Of a stretch of DNA of 38,479 nt, positions 32,312 to 38,479 are shown piece by piece. Numbering within the stretch: position 1 is the stretch's first letter; every line of letters begins with the position of its first letter. Made by a program: the position numbers and the translations under genes. The notes under the pieces are model-generated. The model worked only from the letters and a program-made list of their open reading frames with translations. It had not been told where the DNA came from and did no database searches. The stretch lies in contig JABFRF010000055.1 of assembly GCA_013141315.1 (NCBI GenBank), positions 1 through 38,479 on the forward strand, read 5' to 3'. This DNA is from Gallionella sp. (GTDB lineage: Bacteria; Pseudomonadota; Gammaproteobacteria; Burkholderiales; Gallionellaceae).

Positions 32312-33748
32312 GTGAAAACATCATCATTGGCAAAATACGGTTCACTCGCATTAGTGCTTTTACTTGCGGCCTGTGGCGGTGGTGGAGCCGATACTGTCGG
32401 CACACCCAATACAGGTGGTGTATCCGCGACATCGTTGATTAACTGGACATGGGTAAATGGGGCTAATACTACATTTCAGTTAGGTGACTATGGCGTACAA
32501 AGTGCACCTGCTGCAACCAATCAACCGCGCGCACTGGAGGGTGCGGTGTCATGGACAGACGCGCTTGGGAATCTGTGGATGTTCGGCGGCGGCGGCATTG
32601 ATAGCACAGTTAACTCGGCAGGTAATTCCGGTGATTTTAACGATATGTGGAAATACGATACCACGACCAAGCAATGGACGTGGCTGACTGGAACAGCCAC
32701 GCTGAATCAGCTTGGTACCTATGGGGTGCAAGGCACAGCTAATGCTGCGAACTCACCGGGAGCACGCCAATATTCTTCAACTTGGACGGATAGTGCTGGG
32801 GATCTCTGGCTGTTTGGCGGCTATGTCAGGACTGATGTTCTATCAGGAAGTACAGCCTTTGCTAACGACTTGTGGAAATTTAACCCCGGCTCTAATCAAT
32901 GGACATGGATAAATGGGTCGGATATAACCAATCAAGTTGGGAGTCATGGTTCGATCAATATCACCAGTCCAAGCAATGTGCCTAGTGCGAGGTATGGCGC
33001 AGTATCCTGGAAAGATACGAGTGGTAATTTTTGGATGTTTGGTGGATTAGGGATAGATTCAACGGGTGCAACCGGCTACCTCAATGATTTATGGAAATTT
33101 GATGGCGTTAACTGGACTTGGATTAGTGGAGCTAAAACGATCAATCAGGTAGGCGTGTATGGAAGCAAGGGTATCGCTGCCGTGGGTAATGTTCCCGGTG
33201 GACGCTCTGGCGCAGCAGGTTGGAAAGATGCCAGTAACAACTTCTGGTTGTTTGGTGGCTATGGATTTGGCAGTGCAGGAAAGGGCGACCTGAATGATAT
33301 GTGGAAGTTCGATGGGATAAAATGGACTTGGATGGGCGGCGACCTTACTATCGGCCAACTTGGAAGCTATGGAACGCCGGGTGTGGTTAGTGCCAGTAAT
33401 ATCCCGGGCGCACGCCGCTTTTCAGCCACTTGGACAGATGGCAGCGGTAAGTTTTGGCTATTTGGCGGGGCTAGGTATAACGCCAGTTTTAATACCGATG
33501 ATTACAACGATCTTTGGAAATTCGATGGTAACAATTGGATTTGGATGAGTGGTTCAAATGCGACAAATCAATCGGGTACCTATGGCACATTGGGAAGCCC
33601 TGCACTGGCCAATGTTCCTGGAGCACGAGATGTTTCAGTATCTTGGACGGATAGTAATGGTAAGTTTTGGTTGTTCGGTGGACAAGGATATGACTCGCTC
33701 GGTTCAGTTGGCTATCTCAACGATCTATGGGGCTTCGCCGTCAAGTAA
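32312..33748 (+). CDS. Kelch-repeat outer-membrane lipoprotein
   Basis: A 478-residue lipoprotein. The signal ends LLLAAC with the lipidated Cys21 followed by GGGG; no Asp at +2, so outer-membrane sorting is expected. The mature part has six kelch blades, each with W(T/I)W near NGxxxxxQxGxYG, a SWTD/TWTD turn, FW(L/M)FGG, and NDLWKFD. The last strand (NDLWGFAVK) could close the propeller with the first. I choose GTG 32312 over ATG 32300 because GGAG lies 6 bases before it. Kelch propellers are binding scaffolds; no enzymatic motif is visible. It lies 69 bases after the barrel gene on the same strand, so surface display or a structural role in the electron conduit is possible. Confidence 0.82.
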   Translation: MKTSSLAKYGSLALVLLLAACGGGGADTVGTPNTGGVSATSLINWTWVNGANTTFQLGDYGVQSAPAATNQPRALEGAVSWTDALGNLWMFGGGGIDSTVNSAGNSGDFNDMWKYDTTTKQWTWLTGTATLNQLGTYGVQGTANAANSPGARQYSSTWTDSAGDLWLFGGYVRTDVLSGSTAFANDLWKFNPGSNQWTWINGSDITNQVGSHGSINITSPSNVPSARYGAVSWKDTSGNFWMFGGLGIDSTGATGYLNDLWKFDGVNWTWISGAKTINQVGVYGSKGIAAVGNVPGGRSGAAGWKDASNNFWLFGGYGFGSAGKGDLNDMWKFDGIKWTWMGGDLTIGQLGSYGTPGVVSASNIPGARRFSATWTDGSGKFWLFGGARYNASFNTDDYNDLWKFDGNNWIWMSGSNATNQSGTYGTLGSPALANVPGARDVSVSWTDSNGKFWLFGGQGYDSLGSVGYLNDLWGFAVK

Positions 33749-33754
33749 CTCACC

Positions 33755-33779
33755 GTGATCGGCACATTGTGCCGATCAC
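33755..33779. terminator. Hairpin between convergent kelch and folA genes
   Basis: GTGATCGGCAC, loop ATT, GTGCCGATCAC: a perfect 11-bp stem. Only a weak T-rich tail follows on the plus strand. Its place between convergent genes favours a termination role. Confidence 0.6.
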
Positions 33780-33803
33780 TCTTGATGCTTGCGAACGGTC
33801 GTT

Positions 33804-34298
33804 TTATTTTTTCCGTTGATACTCGATAAAATGAAATTCTAGCGTCTCTGGAATTTCTTGATGATGAATTTCACGTGATACTTCCTGCCATGCTGTTCTG
33901 TCAAATTCGGGAAACCACGCATCACCCGGCACATTCTTTTGCACCTCGGTGATAAACAAAGTATCTGCAAGTTGAATCGTTTGTGCATAAATATCCGCGC
34001 CACCTACAATGAATAGGTGAGCATCATTTGCACACGCCGATAAAGCGGCGGGCAACGAATCAGTGACGATGCAACCTTCAATTCTCAAGCCGTGGTCACG
34101 AGAAACAACAACCGTAGTGCGCCCAGGCAATGGTTTGCCGATTGATTCATAGGTTTTGCGGCCCATGATCATGTGGTGTCCCATGGTGAGTGATTTAAAG
34201 TGCTTAAGGTCGGCAGGGCACCGCCACGGCAAGGTGTTATTCACGCCGATGGTACGATTCCGCGCTATCGCCACGATGATAGAGATGTGCGTTTTCAT
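33804..34298 (-). CDS. folA: Dihydrofolate reductase
   Basis: NADPH-dependent reduction of dihydrofolate to tetrahydrofolate. The 164-residue protein has ISIIVAIARNRTIGVNNTLPW, the acidic-to-neutral substrate segment PADLKHFKSLT, and MIMGRKTYESIGKPLPGRTTVVVSR at residues 44-68. LFIVGGADIY follows; all are standard. It lies 22 bases downstream of thyA on the same strand, the usual thyA-folA pairing that regenerates the folate consumed by thymidylate synthesis. Confidence 0.95.
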   Translation of the reverse strand: MKTHISIIVAIARNRTIGVNNTLPWRCPADLKHFKSLTMGHHMIMGRKTYESIGKPLPGRTTVVVSRDHGLRIEGCIVTDSLPAALSACANDAHLFIVGGADIYAQTIQLADTLFITEVQKNVPGDAWFPEFDRTAWQEVSREIHHQEIPETLEFHFIEYQRKK

Positions 34299-34320
34299 AT
34301 CGGTGTTGGGATAAGAGATT

Positions 34321-35115
34321 TCATACCGCTACCGGCGCTTTGATGGCCGGATGTGGTTCGTAGCCTTCCAGTGTGAAATCTTTGAACTTGAATCCAAAAA
34401 TATCTTTTACCGCCGGATTGATTTTCATCGTCGGCAGTTGACGCGGTTCGCGTGACAATTGTTCATGCGTCTGTTCCATGTGATTCGAATACAGATGCGC
34501 ATCGCCAAAGGTATGGACGAAGTCACCGGGTTGCAAGTCACACACTTGTGCCATCATCATGGTCAGTAGCGCATAGCTGGCGATGTTGAAAGGCACACCA
34601 AGGAAGATGTCAGCACTGCGCTGATATAGCTGGGAAGATAATTTTCCATCCGCCACATAAAATTGGAAGAAGGTATGGCAGGGTGCAAGTGCCATCTGAT
34701 CGAGTTCGCCGACGTTCCAAGCCGAAACGATGATGCGACGCGAATCAGGATTACCCTTAAGTTGGTCGATAGCCATCTTGATCTGGTCGACCACGCGGCC
34801 GTCCACAGTCTCCCACGAGCGCCACTGCTTGCCATATACTGGGCCGAGGTTGCCATTCTCGTCCGCCCAATCATCCCAAATCTTGACGCCGTTGTCCTTT
34901 AGATATTTGATGTTGGTATCGCCCTGCAAGAACCACAACAGTTCGTGGATGATGGACTTTATGTGACACTTCTTGGTGGTGACCAGCGGAAATCCTTCGG
35001 CTAAATTAAAGCGCATCTGGTAACCAAACACACTGGTCGTGCCGGTACCGGTGCGGTCGGATTTCTTGGTGCCGTGATCCAGCACGTGCTGCATTAAATC
35101 GAGATATTGGCGCAT
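34321..35115 (-). CDS. thyA: Thymidylate synthase
   Basis: Converts dUMP to dTMP with methylene-THF. The 264-residue protein matches ThyA throughout: [43 protein letters not shown], and the catalytic cysteine in [22 protein letters not shown]-type sequence (here [20 protein letters not shown]) and the C-terminal [10 protein letters not shown] are present. Serine replaces the cysteine often seen in SCQLYQRS, which is a known tolerated variation. Normal length. Confidence 0.97.
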   Translation of the reverse strand: MRQYLDLMQHVLDHGTKKSDRTGTGTTSVFGYQMRFNLAEGFPLVTTKKCHIKSIIHELLWFLQGDTNIKYLKDNGVKIWDDWADENGNLGPVYGKQWRSWETVDGRVVDQIKMAIDQLKGNPDSRRIIVSAWNVGELDQMALAPCHTFFQFYVADGKLSSQLYQRSADIFLGVPFNIASYALLTMMMAQVCDLQPGDFVHTFGDAHLYSNHMEQTHEQLSREPRQLPTMKINPAVKDIFGFKFKDFTLEGYEPHPAIKAPVAV

Positions 35116-35126
35116 GATGTTAGCCG

Positions 35127-35132
35127 TATAAT
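35127..35132 (+). promoter_or_regulatory. Candidate -10 box upstream of micro-ORFs
   Basis: TATAAT on the plus strand just outside thyA. The context GTATAATCGCG is the same as at the cytochrome-cluster promoter (23615). No clear -35 element. Confidence 0.35.
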
Positions 35133-35164
35133 CGCGGCGTTAAATGACATTTTTCGAGGACGCA

Positions 35165-35221
35165 ATGCTAGCACAATTGACTGTGTCGCCGCCCCGATGC
35201 GCAAGTGTTATGGTTGGCTAA
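35165..35221 (+). CDS. Candidate 18-residue micro-ORF
   Basis: Encodes MLAQLTVSPPRCASVMVG. GAGGA lies 4 bases before ATG and a TATAAT sits 33 bases upstream. Nothing else supports it; it could be a leader peptide or chance. Confidence 0.2.
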   Translation: MLAQLTVSPPRCASVMVG

Positions 35222-35347
35222 GAGCAAAGCACTGTGTGACGGTATTGCACCTAACGAGCTCACAGCTGTAAGCTATCACAACGTGTAAAAACTCGACAAA
35301 TAAAATAACTGACCGGTTGAAGTTTAGATTTATACAAGGGAGTCTTG

Positions 35348-35422
35348 ATGCTCATTGAACTATTCATCTTGATCGTGGTGGTTGCAGTAGTCGTCATCGC
35401 ATTGCGTCCCCCACGCCAATAG
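35348..35422 (+). CDS. Candidate 24-residue single-helix membrane micro-protein
   Basis: Encodes MLIELFILIVVVAVVVIALR followed by PPRQ. GGGAG lies 5 bases before the ATG. Residues 2-19 form one uninterrupted hydrophobic helix ending in basic residues, so a small membrane protein is plausible. It is too short for routine gene callers. It lies in the 433-base stretch between thyA and cspA, which otherwise holds only the candidate 18-residue ORF and the terminator at 35500-35531. Confidence 0.4.
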   Translation: MLIELFILIVVVAVVVIALRPPRQ

Positions 35423-35499
35423 TGGGCCATTGCGAAAATATTGAGAGACTTATAAATCTGGCTTGTAGCCAATGGTTTAAATAAAAAATGCAGTAAAAG

Positions 35500-35531
35500 A
35501 AAAAGCCCAGCACTTTCGCGCTGGGCTTTTT
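35500..35531. terminator. Bidirectional intrinsic terminator downstream of cspA
   Basis: AAAAAGCCCAGC and GCTGGGCTTTTT flank a short loop. The A-run and T-run on opposite sides let it act in both directions. It ends the minus-strand cspA transcript and would also stop plus-strand transcripts from the micro-ORF region. Confidence 0.88.
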
Positions 35532-35548
35532 ACTAACTTAAAAGCTAA

Positions 35549-35752
35549 TTAAGCAGCTTGGATGTTAGAAGCTTGCTTGCCTTTTGGACCTTGCGTAACT
35601 TCAAAGCTAACTTTTTGACCTTCTTGAAGCGATTTAAAACCGTTCATGTTGATCGCTGAAAAATGCGCGAACAAATCATCGCTGCCATCATCGGGTGTAA
35701 CGAAACCAAAACCTTTAGCGTCGTTGAACCATTTAACTGTACCTGTTGCCAT
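35549..35752 (-). CDS. Cold-shock protein, CspA family
   Basis: A 67-residue single OB-fold RNA/DNA-binding chaperone. RNP1 (KGFGFV) and RNP2 (LFAHF) are intact within [27 protein letters not shown]-type sequence (residues 4-30), and the C-terminus reads [20 protein letters not shown] lies upstream of ATG at normal spacing. The leader carries a terminator-like hairpin (35769-35789), so regulation in the 5' UTR is possible. Many genomes encode several paralogues, so no specific number is given. Confidence 0.95.
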   Translation of the reverse strand: MATGTVKWFNDAKGFGFVTPDDGSDDLFAHFSAINMNGFKSLQEGQKVSFEVTQGPKGKQASNIQAA

Positions 35753-35768
35753 GTGTTTACTTCCTTAT

Positions 35769-35789
35769 TAAAAAACGGGAGGCTTCCCG
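35769..35789 (-). promoter_or_regulatory. Terminator-like hairpin in the cspA leader
   Basis: On the minus strand: CGGGA, loop AGCC, TCCCG, then TTTTTT, about 17 bases before the cspA start codon and just before its ribosome-binding site. The stem is short (5-6 bp). It could be an attenuator or a temperature-sensitive element in the long 5' UTR. Confidence 0.5.
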
Positions 35790-35921
35790 CAAACAATCTG
35801 AATCGAAGAGTGCACATGGTGTAACCAAGTACTAAAAAACTTTGAATCAAATACCTGTGAGCGTTTTACGGGAGTTATTGCGTGTCGTCAAGATAATTCG
35901 CTAGCGTGAGAGCGGAACACT

Positions 35922-36317
35922 TCATAAAAGCGTGGCTGCAATGACCCAATAGCGTGTAAATTTTCCGATGGCCATAAACAGCGCGGCCTGCCACCAATTC
36001 AGTCGCAACCAGCCCGCAGCAAGGCATAGCGCGTCACCGAGCATTGGTATCCACGCGAGTAGCAATGCTGGGGTGCCGTATTGTCGGAGTTGCCCAACAT
36101 GCTTGAGTTGTTTAGTGGGAGGTAACAACCAACCCATGCAGAAGCTGACCATGCCACCTAAGGTGTTACCAAGTGTAGCAGTAGCGAGTGTTGTCCAAAG
36201 TGAGTCGGGGAAATTTTTGAGTACGGCGAATAAGGTGATTTCAGAGCCGCCTGGCAGAAGTGTAGCGGCGAGGAAGCTACTGGCAAAAAGTGAAAGCAGG
36301 CTGGCAGTTTCGGTCAT
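35922..36317 (-). CDS. YqaA family inner-membrane protein
   Basis: A 131-residue protein of the DedA-related (SNARE-associated/VTT) YqaA type, function unknown. The N-terminus MTETASLLSLFASSFLAATLLPGGSE closely resembles my recollection of E. coli YqaA, which supports ATG 36317. An in-frame ATG at 36332 lies inside the repeat at 36328-36353 and is less likely. Three to four hydrophobic helices are visible, plus LLLAWIPMLGDALCLAAGWL. It precedes cspA on the minus strand with a 169-base gap. Confidence 0.83.
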   Translation of the reverse strand: MTETASLLSLFASSFLAATLLPGGSEITLFAVLKNFPDSLWTTLATATLGNTLGGMVSFCMGWLLPPTKQLKHVGQLRQYGTPALLLAWIPMLGDALCLAAGWLRLNWWQAALFMAIGKFTRYWVIAATLL

Positions 36318-36327
36318 TTTGAACGCT

Positions 36328-36437
36328 GTCATTCCCGTTTTCGCGAGAATCCAATGTCTTTTTCAAAAAAGCTTTGATTTTGTCTCCGCATCGAGGAGAA
36401 CTTTTTTTGGCTGGATTTCCGTCTTCACGGGAATGAC
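36328..36437. repeat. Inverted pair of dispersed-repeat arms (MITE-like)
   Basis: GTCATTCCCG... (36328-36353) and its diverged inverse ending ...CACGGGAATGAC (36412-36437) form 26-bp arms about 58 bases apart. The arm resembles a CCCG/CGGGAATGAC repeat that I recall as widespread in proteobacteria. The interior has no coding sequence. It sits between the YqaA-like and DUF4197 genes. Confidence 0.7.
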
Positions 36438-36457
36438 GGTGTTGGATGGGGTGGTGA

Positions 36458-37279
36458 TTAGAATTTAATTGCCGAAAAAATCTTCTTCGCCAAATCACCG
36501 ACTGCTTGCATCGGGTTGGCGCGTATATTTTTTTCTTGTTCGGCCATCATCACAAACAATCCGTCCATGGCTTTGCGTGTGATGTAGTCCTTCAGGTTGG
36601 CATCCTTGGCCTCAACTAATCCCAGCTCTACGCCTTTGCCTGCGAACTGGTCATATTTATCGGCAAGTTTTACTTTCGCCATAGACTTGGCAACGATAGG
36701 TTTGAACTTGCCAGCTAAAGCAGCTTCAGTATTTTTGCGGAAATATTGTGTTGCCGCATCTGATGGGCCGGTGATGATGTCTCGTGCGTCGGTGACACTC
36801 ATTTTTTTTATGCTGTTTACCAATAAAGCTTTAGCTTCTGGAACAGCAGCTTCGGCTGCGCGATTCATCGAGGTCGTTAAATCATCCGCATACTTCCCCA
36901 TCCCGAATTTGCGCAGCATGCCATCCACTTTTTGTAAATTTTCCGGAAGTGGAATACGTACTTTGTCGTTGCCTAGAAATCCATTTTCTTTGGCAAGCCC
37001 TGACACGGCTGTTTCGGCAGCTTGCGTGAGGGCTTGGCGCAGACTGCTAACTTGATCGGCTTTGCTGAAATTGGCGAGCGGGTTGGTAGCAGGTGTTGCG
37101 CTAGCTGTCTGGCTGGTGGCTGTAGGAGCGGCAGATTCAGCTGGTGCTGTCGGTGCGGGCGCAGCGTTTTGTTGTGCCGCCTCATTCAACTTTGCTTTTA
37201 AGTCGTTCAAGCTCAAAGCGTTCGCAGGAAGTGAGAGTGATGCAAATACTACGCTAGCGATAAGCGATTTTTTCAGCAT
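36458..37279 (-). CDS. DUF4197 secreted protein
   Basis: A 273-residue exported protein of unknown function. The signal peptide ends at about SLPANALS. An Ala/Pro/Thr-rich linker (residues 38-75) leads to the DUF4197 domain with ALTQAAETAVSGLAKENGFLGNDKVRIPLPENLQ (residues 86-119), GMGKYADDLTTSMNRAAEAA and ATQYFRKNT. DUF4197 proteins are all-helical and widespread in proteobacteria. It lies 35 bases downstream of the lpd gene on the same strand. Confidence 0.85.
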   Translation of the reverse strand: MLKKSLIASVVFASLSLPANALSLNDLKAKLNEAAQQNAAPAPTAPAESAAPTATSQTASATPATNPLANFSKADQVSSLRQALTQAAETAVSGLAKENGFLGNDKVRIPLPENLQKVDGMLRKFGMGKYADDLTTSMNRAAEAAVPEAKALLVNSIKKMSVTDARDIITGPSDAATQYFRKNTEAALAGKFKPIVAKSMAKVKLADKYDQFAGKGVELGLVEAKDANLKDYITRKAMDGLFVMMAEQEKNIRANPMQAVGDLAKKIFSAIKF

Positions 37280-37314
37280 GATGAGTTCCTTAAAAGTGTT
37301 GAATAAAAATGATG

Positions 37315-38479
37315 TTATTTTTTTCTCGGTGGCATCAAGTCGGTGATTGTTCCCTCCGCCATTTCCGCCGCGAATCCCAATGTTTCAGACAAGGTGGGAT
37401 GCGGATGGATGGTCAATCCGATGTCTTCCATATCAGCGCCCATCTCTAATGCCAGCACAGCTTCAGCGATGAGTTCACCCGCATTCACGCCGACGATGCC
37501 CGCACCCAGAATCCGACGCGTGGTTGGATTGAGCAAAATTTTGGTTACGCCTTCGCTGCGTCCTACTGAGCCAGCGCGACCTGAAGCAACCCACGGGAAC
37601 GCAGCTTTTTCGTATTCGATACCCTGCGCTTTGGCATGTGTTTCGGTGAGCCCCATCCACGCTACTTCTGGGTCAGTGTAAGCAACGGAAGGAATGGTCA
37701 GCGGCTCGAACACCGCGTGATGACCCGCAATCACTTCGGCAGCAACCTTACCTTCATGCACCGCTTTGTGCGCCAGCATCGGGTCGCCCACGATATCGCC
37801 AATGGCAAAAATATGTGGCGCGTTGGTGCGCATTTGCTGATTGACGGGAATGAAGCCGCGCTCATTGATAGTAACGCCTGCTGCATCGGCGCCGATGTCA
37901 CGTCCGTTCGGGCGACGACCAACGGCCATTAGCACGCGGTCATACAGTTGTGGTTCAGGTGCTTGTTCGCCTTCAAACGTGACTTTCAATCCTTCTTTCA
38001 ACGCTTCAATTTTAGTGACTTTGGTTTTGAGATAAATCGCTTCGTAACGTTTGACGATGCGTGTGTGCAGCGGCTTGACCATGTCTTTATCTGCACCGGG
38101 CATGAGTTGATCCATCAGTTCAACGACGGAGATTTTTGAGCCGAGTGCGTCATACACCGTAGCCATTTCCAAACCGATAATGCCACCGCCGATAATCAAC
38201 ATGCGCTTAGGGATGTCTTGTAACTGCAATGCGCCTGTAGAGTCGATGATGCGCGGGTCGTCATACGGAAAGCCGGGGATGCGCGCCACGCTTGAGCCTG
38301 CAGCGATGATGATATTGTCGAAGCTGACGGTCTTAGTGCCTTCAGCTGTTTCTACTGACAACATATTCGGCGATGTGAATTTAGCTTTGCCGTTGACCAC
38401 TTGCACTTTGCGCTGCTTGGCGAGTGCCACGAGACCACCTGTTGATTTGCTGATGACGCTTTCTTTCCAAGTACGGATG
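37315..38479 (-). CDS. lpd: Dihydrolipoamide dehydrogenase (C-terminal part)
   Basis: The E3 flavoprotein of 2-oxoacid dehydrogenase complexes, reoxidising dihydrolipoamide with NAD+. The frame stays open to the right edge (IRTWKESVISKSTGGLVALAK...), so the N-terminus, with the FAD motif and active-site cysteines, is missing. Visible are IIAAGSSVARIPGFPYDD, the NAD-binding LIIGGGIIGLEMATVYDALG, VGRRPNG, IFAIGDIVGDPMLAHKA and the catalytic HPHPTLSETLG near the C-terminus. The short basic tail MPPRKK resembles the pyruvate-dehydrogenase-linked type. GTG 38430 is an internal codon. Confidence 0.95.
   Translation of the reverse strand, partial: IRTWKESVISKSTGGLVALAKQRKVQVVNGKAKFTSPNMLSVETAEGTKTVSFDNIIIAAGSSVARIPGFPYDDPRIIDSTGALQLQDIPKRMLIIGGGIIGLEMATVYDALGSKISVVELMDQLMPGADKDMVKPLHTRIVKRYEAIYLKTKVTKIEALKEGLKVTFEGEQAPEPQLYDRVLMAVGRRPNGRDIGADAAGVTINERGFIPVNQQMRTNAPHIFAIGDIVGDPMLAHKAVHEGKVAAEVIAGHHAVFEPLTIPSVAYTDPEVAWMGLTETHAKAQGIEYEKAAFPWVASGRAGSVGRSEGVTKILLNPTTRRILGAGIVGVNAGELIAEAVLALEMGADMEDIGLTIHPHPTLSETLGFAAEMAEGTITDLMPPRKK

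Noticed and set aside
32400-33740. Repeated DNA phrases in the kelch gene as a tandem-repeat element
   Set aside because: They encode the six propeller blades of one protein and are well diverged.

Overview
The window looks like a chromosomal segment of a betaproteobacterium. The gene orders dusB-fis-purH, ubiH-like hydroxylase then dsbC, and midA-pteridine reductase-ttcA fit that group, and the extracellular electron-transfer block suggests an iron-oxidising Nitrosomonadales/Gallionellaceae-type bacterium. That family-level placement is inference. No rRNA, tRNA, transposase, integrase or CRISPR array was recognised.

Layout. 1-5.9 kb: end of an mltA-like lytic transglycosylase, then a minus-strand run cca, slt, tsaC-like and purD. 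5.9-9.2 kb: a minus-strand accessory island with a MNT-HEPN toxin-antitoxin pair, a VapBC-like AbrB/PIN pair and a DUF262-DUF1524 (GmrSD-like) protein. It sits exactly between purD and purH. 9.2-12.2 kb: purH, fis and dusB. 12.2-19.4 kb: ubiH-family hydroxylase, dsbC, midA-like methyltransferase, pteridine reductase, ttcA, a YfaZ-like outer-membrane protein and a SEC-C/TPR/methyltransferase fusion. 19.7-22.1 kb: a possible small ORF and an Orn/Lys/Arg decarboxylase. A REPIN-like paired repeat follows.

22.2-33.7 kb is the centrepiece: a candidate trans-envelope electron conduit. A minus-strand FAD oxidoreductase with two ferredoxin-like motifs faces a plus-strand series: an inner-membrane protein with histidine-bearing helices, a 24-CXXCH lysine-rich cytochrome, a giant secreted cytochrome with 32 CXXCH plus one CX4CH, an outer-membrane beta-barrel protein with AMIN-like and TPR parts, and a kelch-propeller lipoprotein. 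The order (cytoplasm, inner membrane, periplasm, cell surface, outer-membrane pore) resembles the porin-cytochrome cluster called PCC3 in neutrophilic Fe(II) oxidisers. An oxidoreductase and a kelch lipoprotein bracket it here. The direction of electron flow cannot be read from sequence.

33.8-38.5 kb: folA and thyA, a region with candidate micro-ORFs, cspA with a terminator-like hairpin in its leader, a YqaA-like membrane protein, a DUF4197 protein, and the C-terminal part of dihydrolipoamide dehydrogenase running off the right edge.
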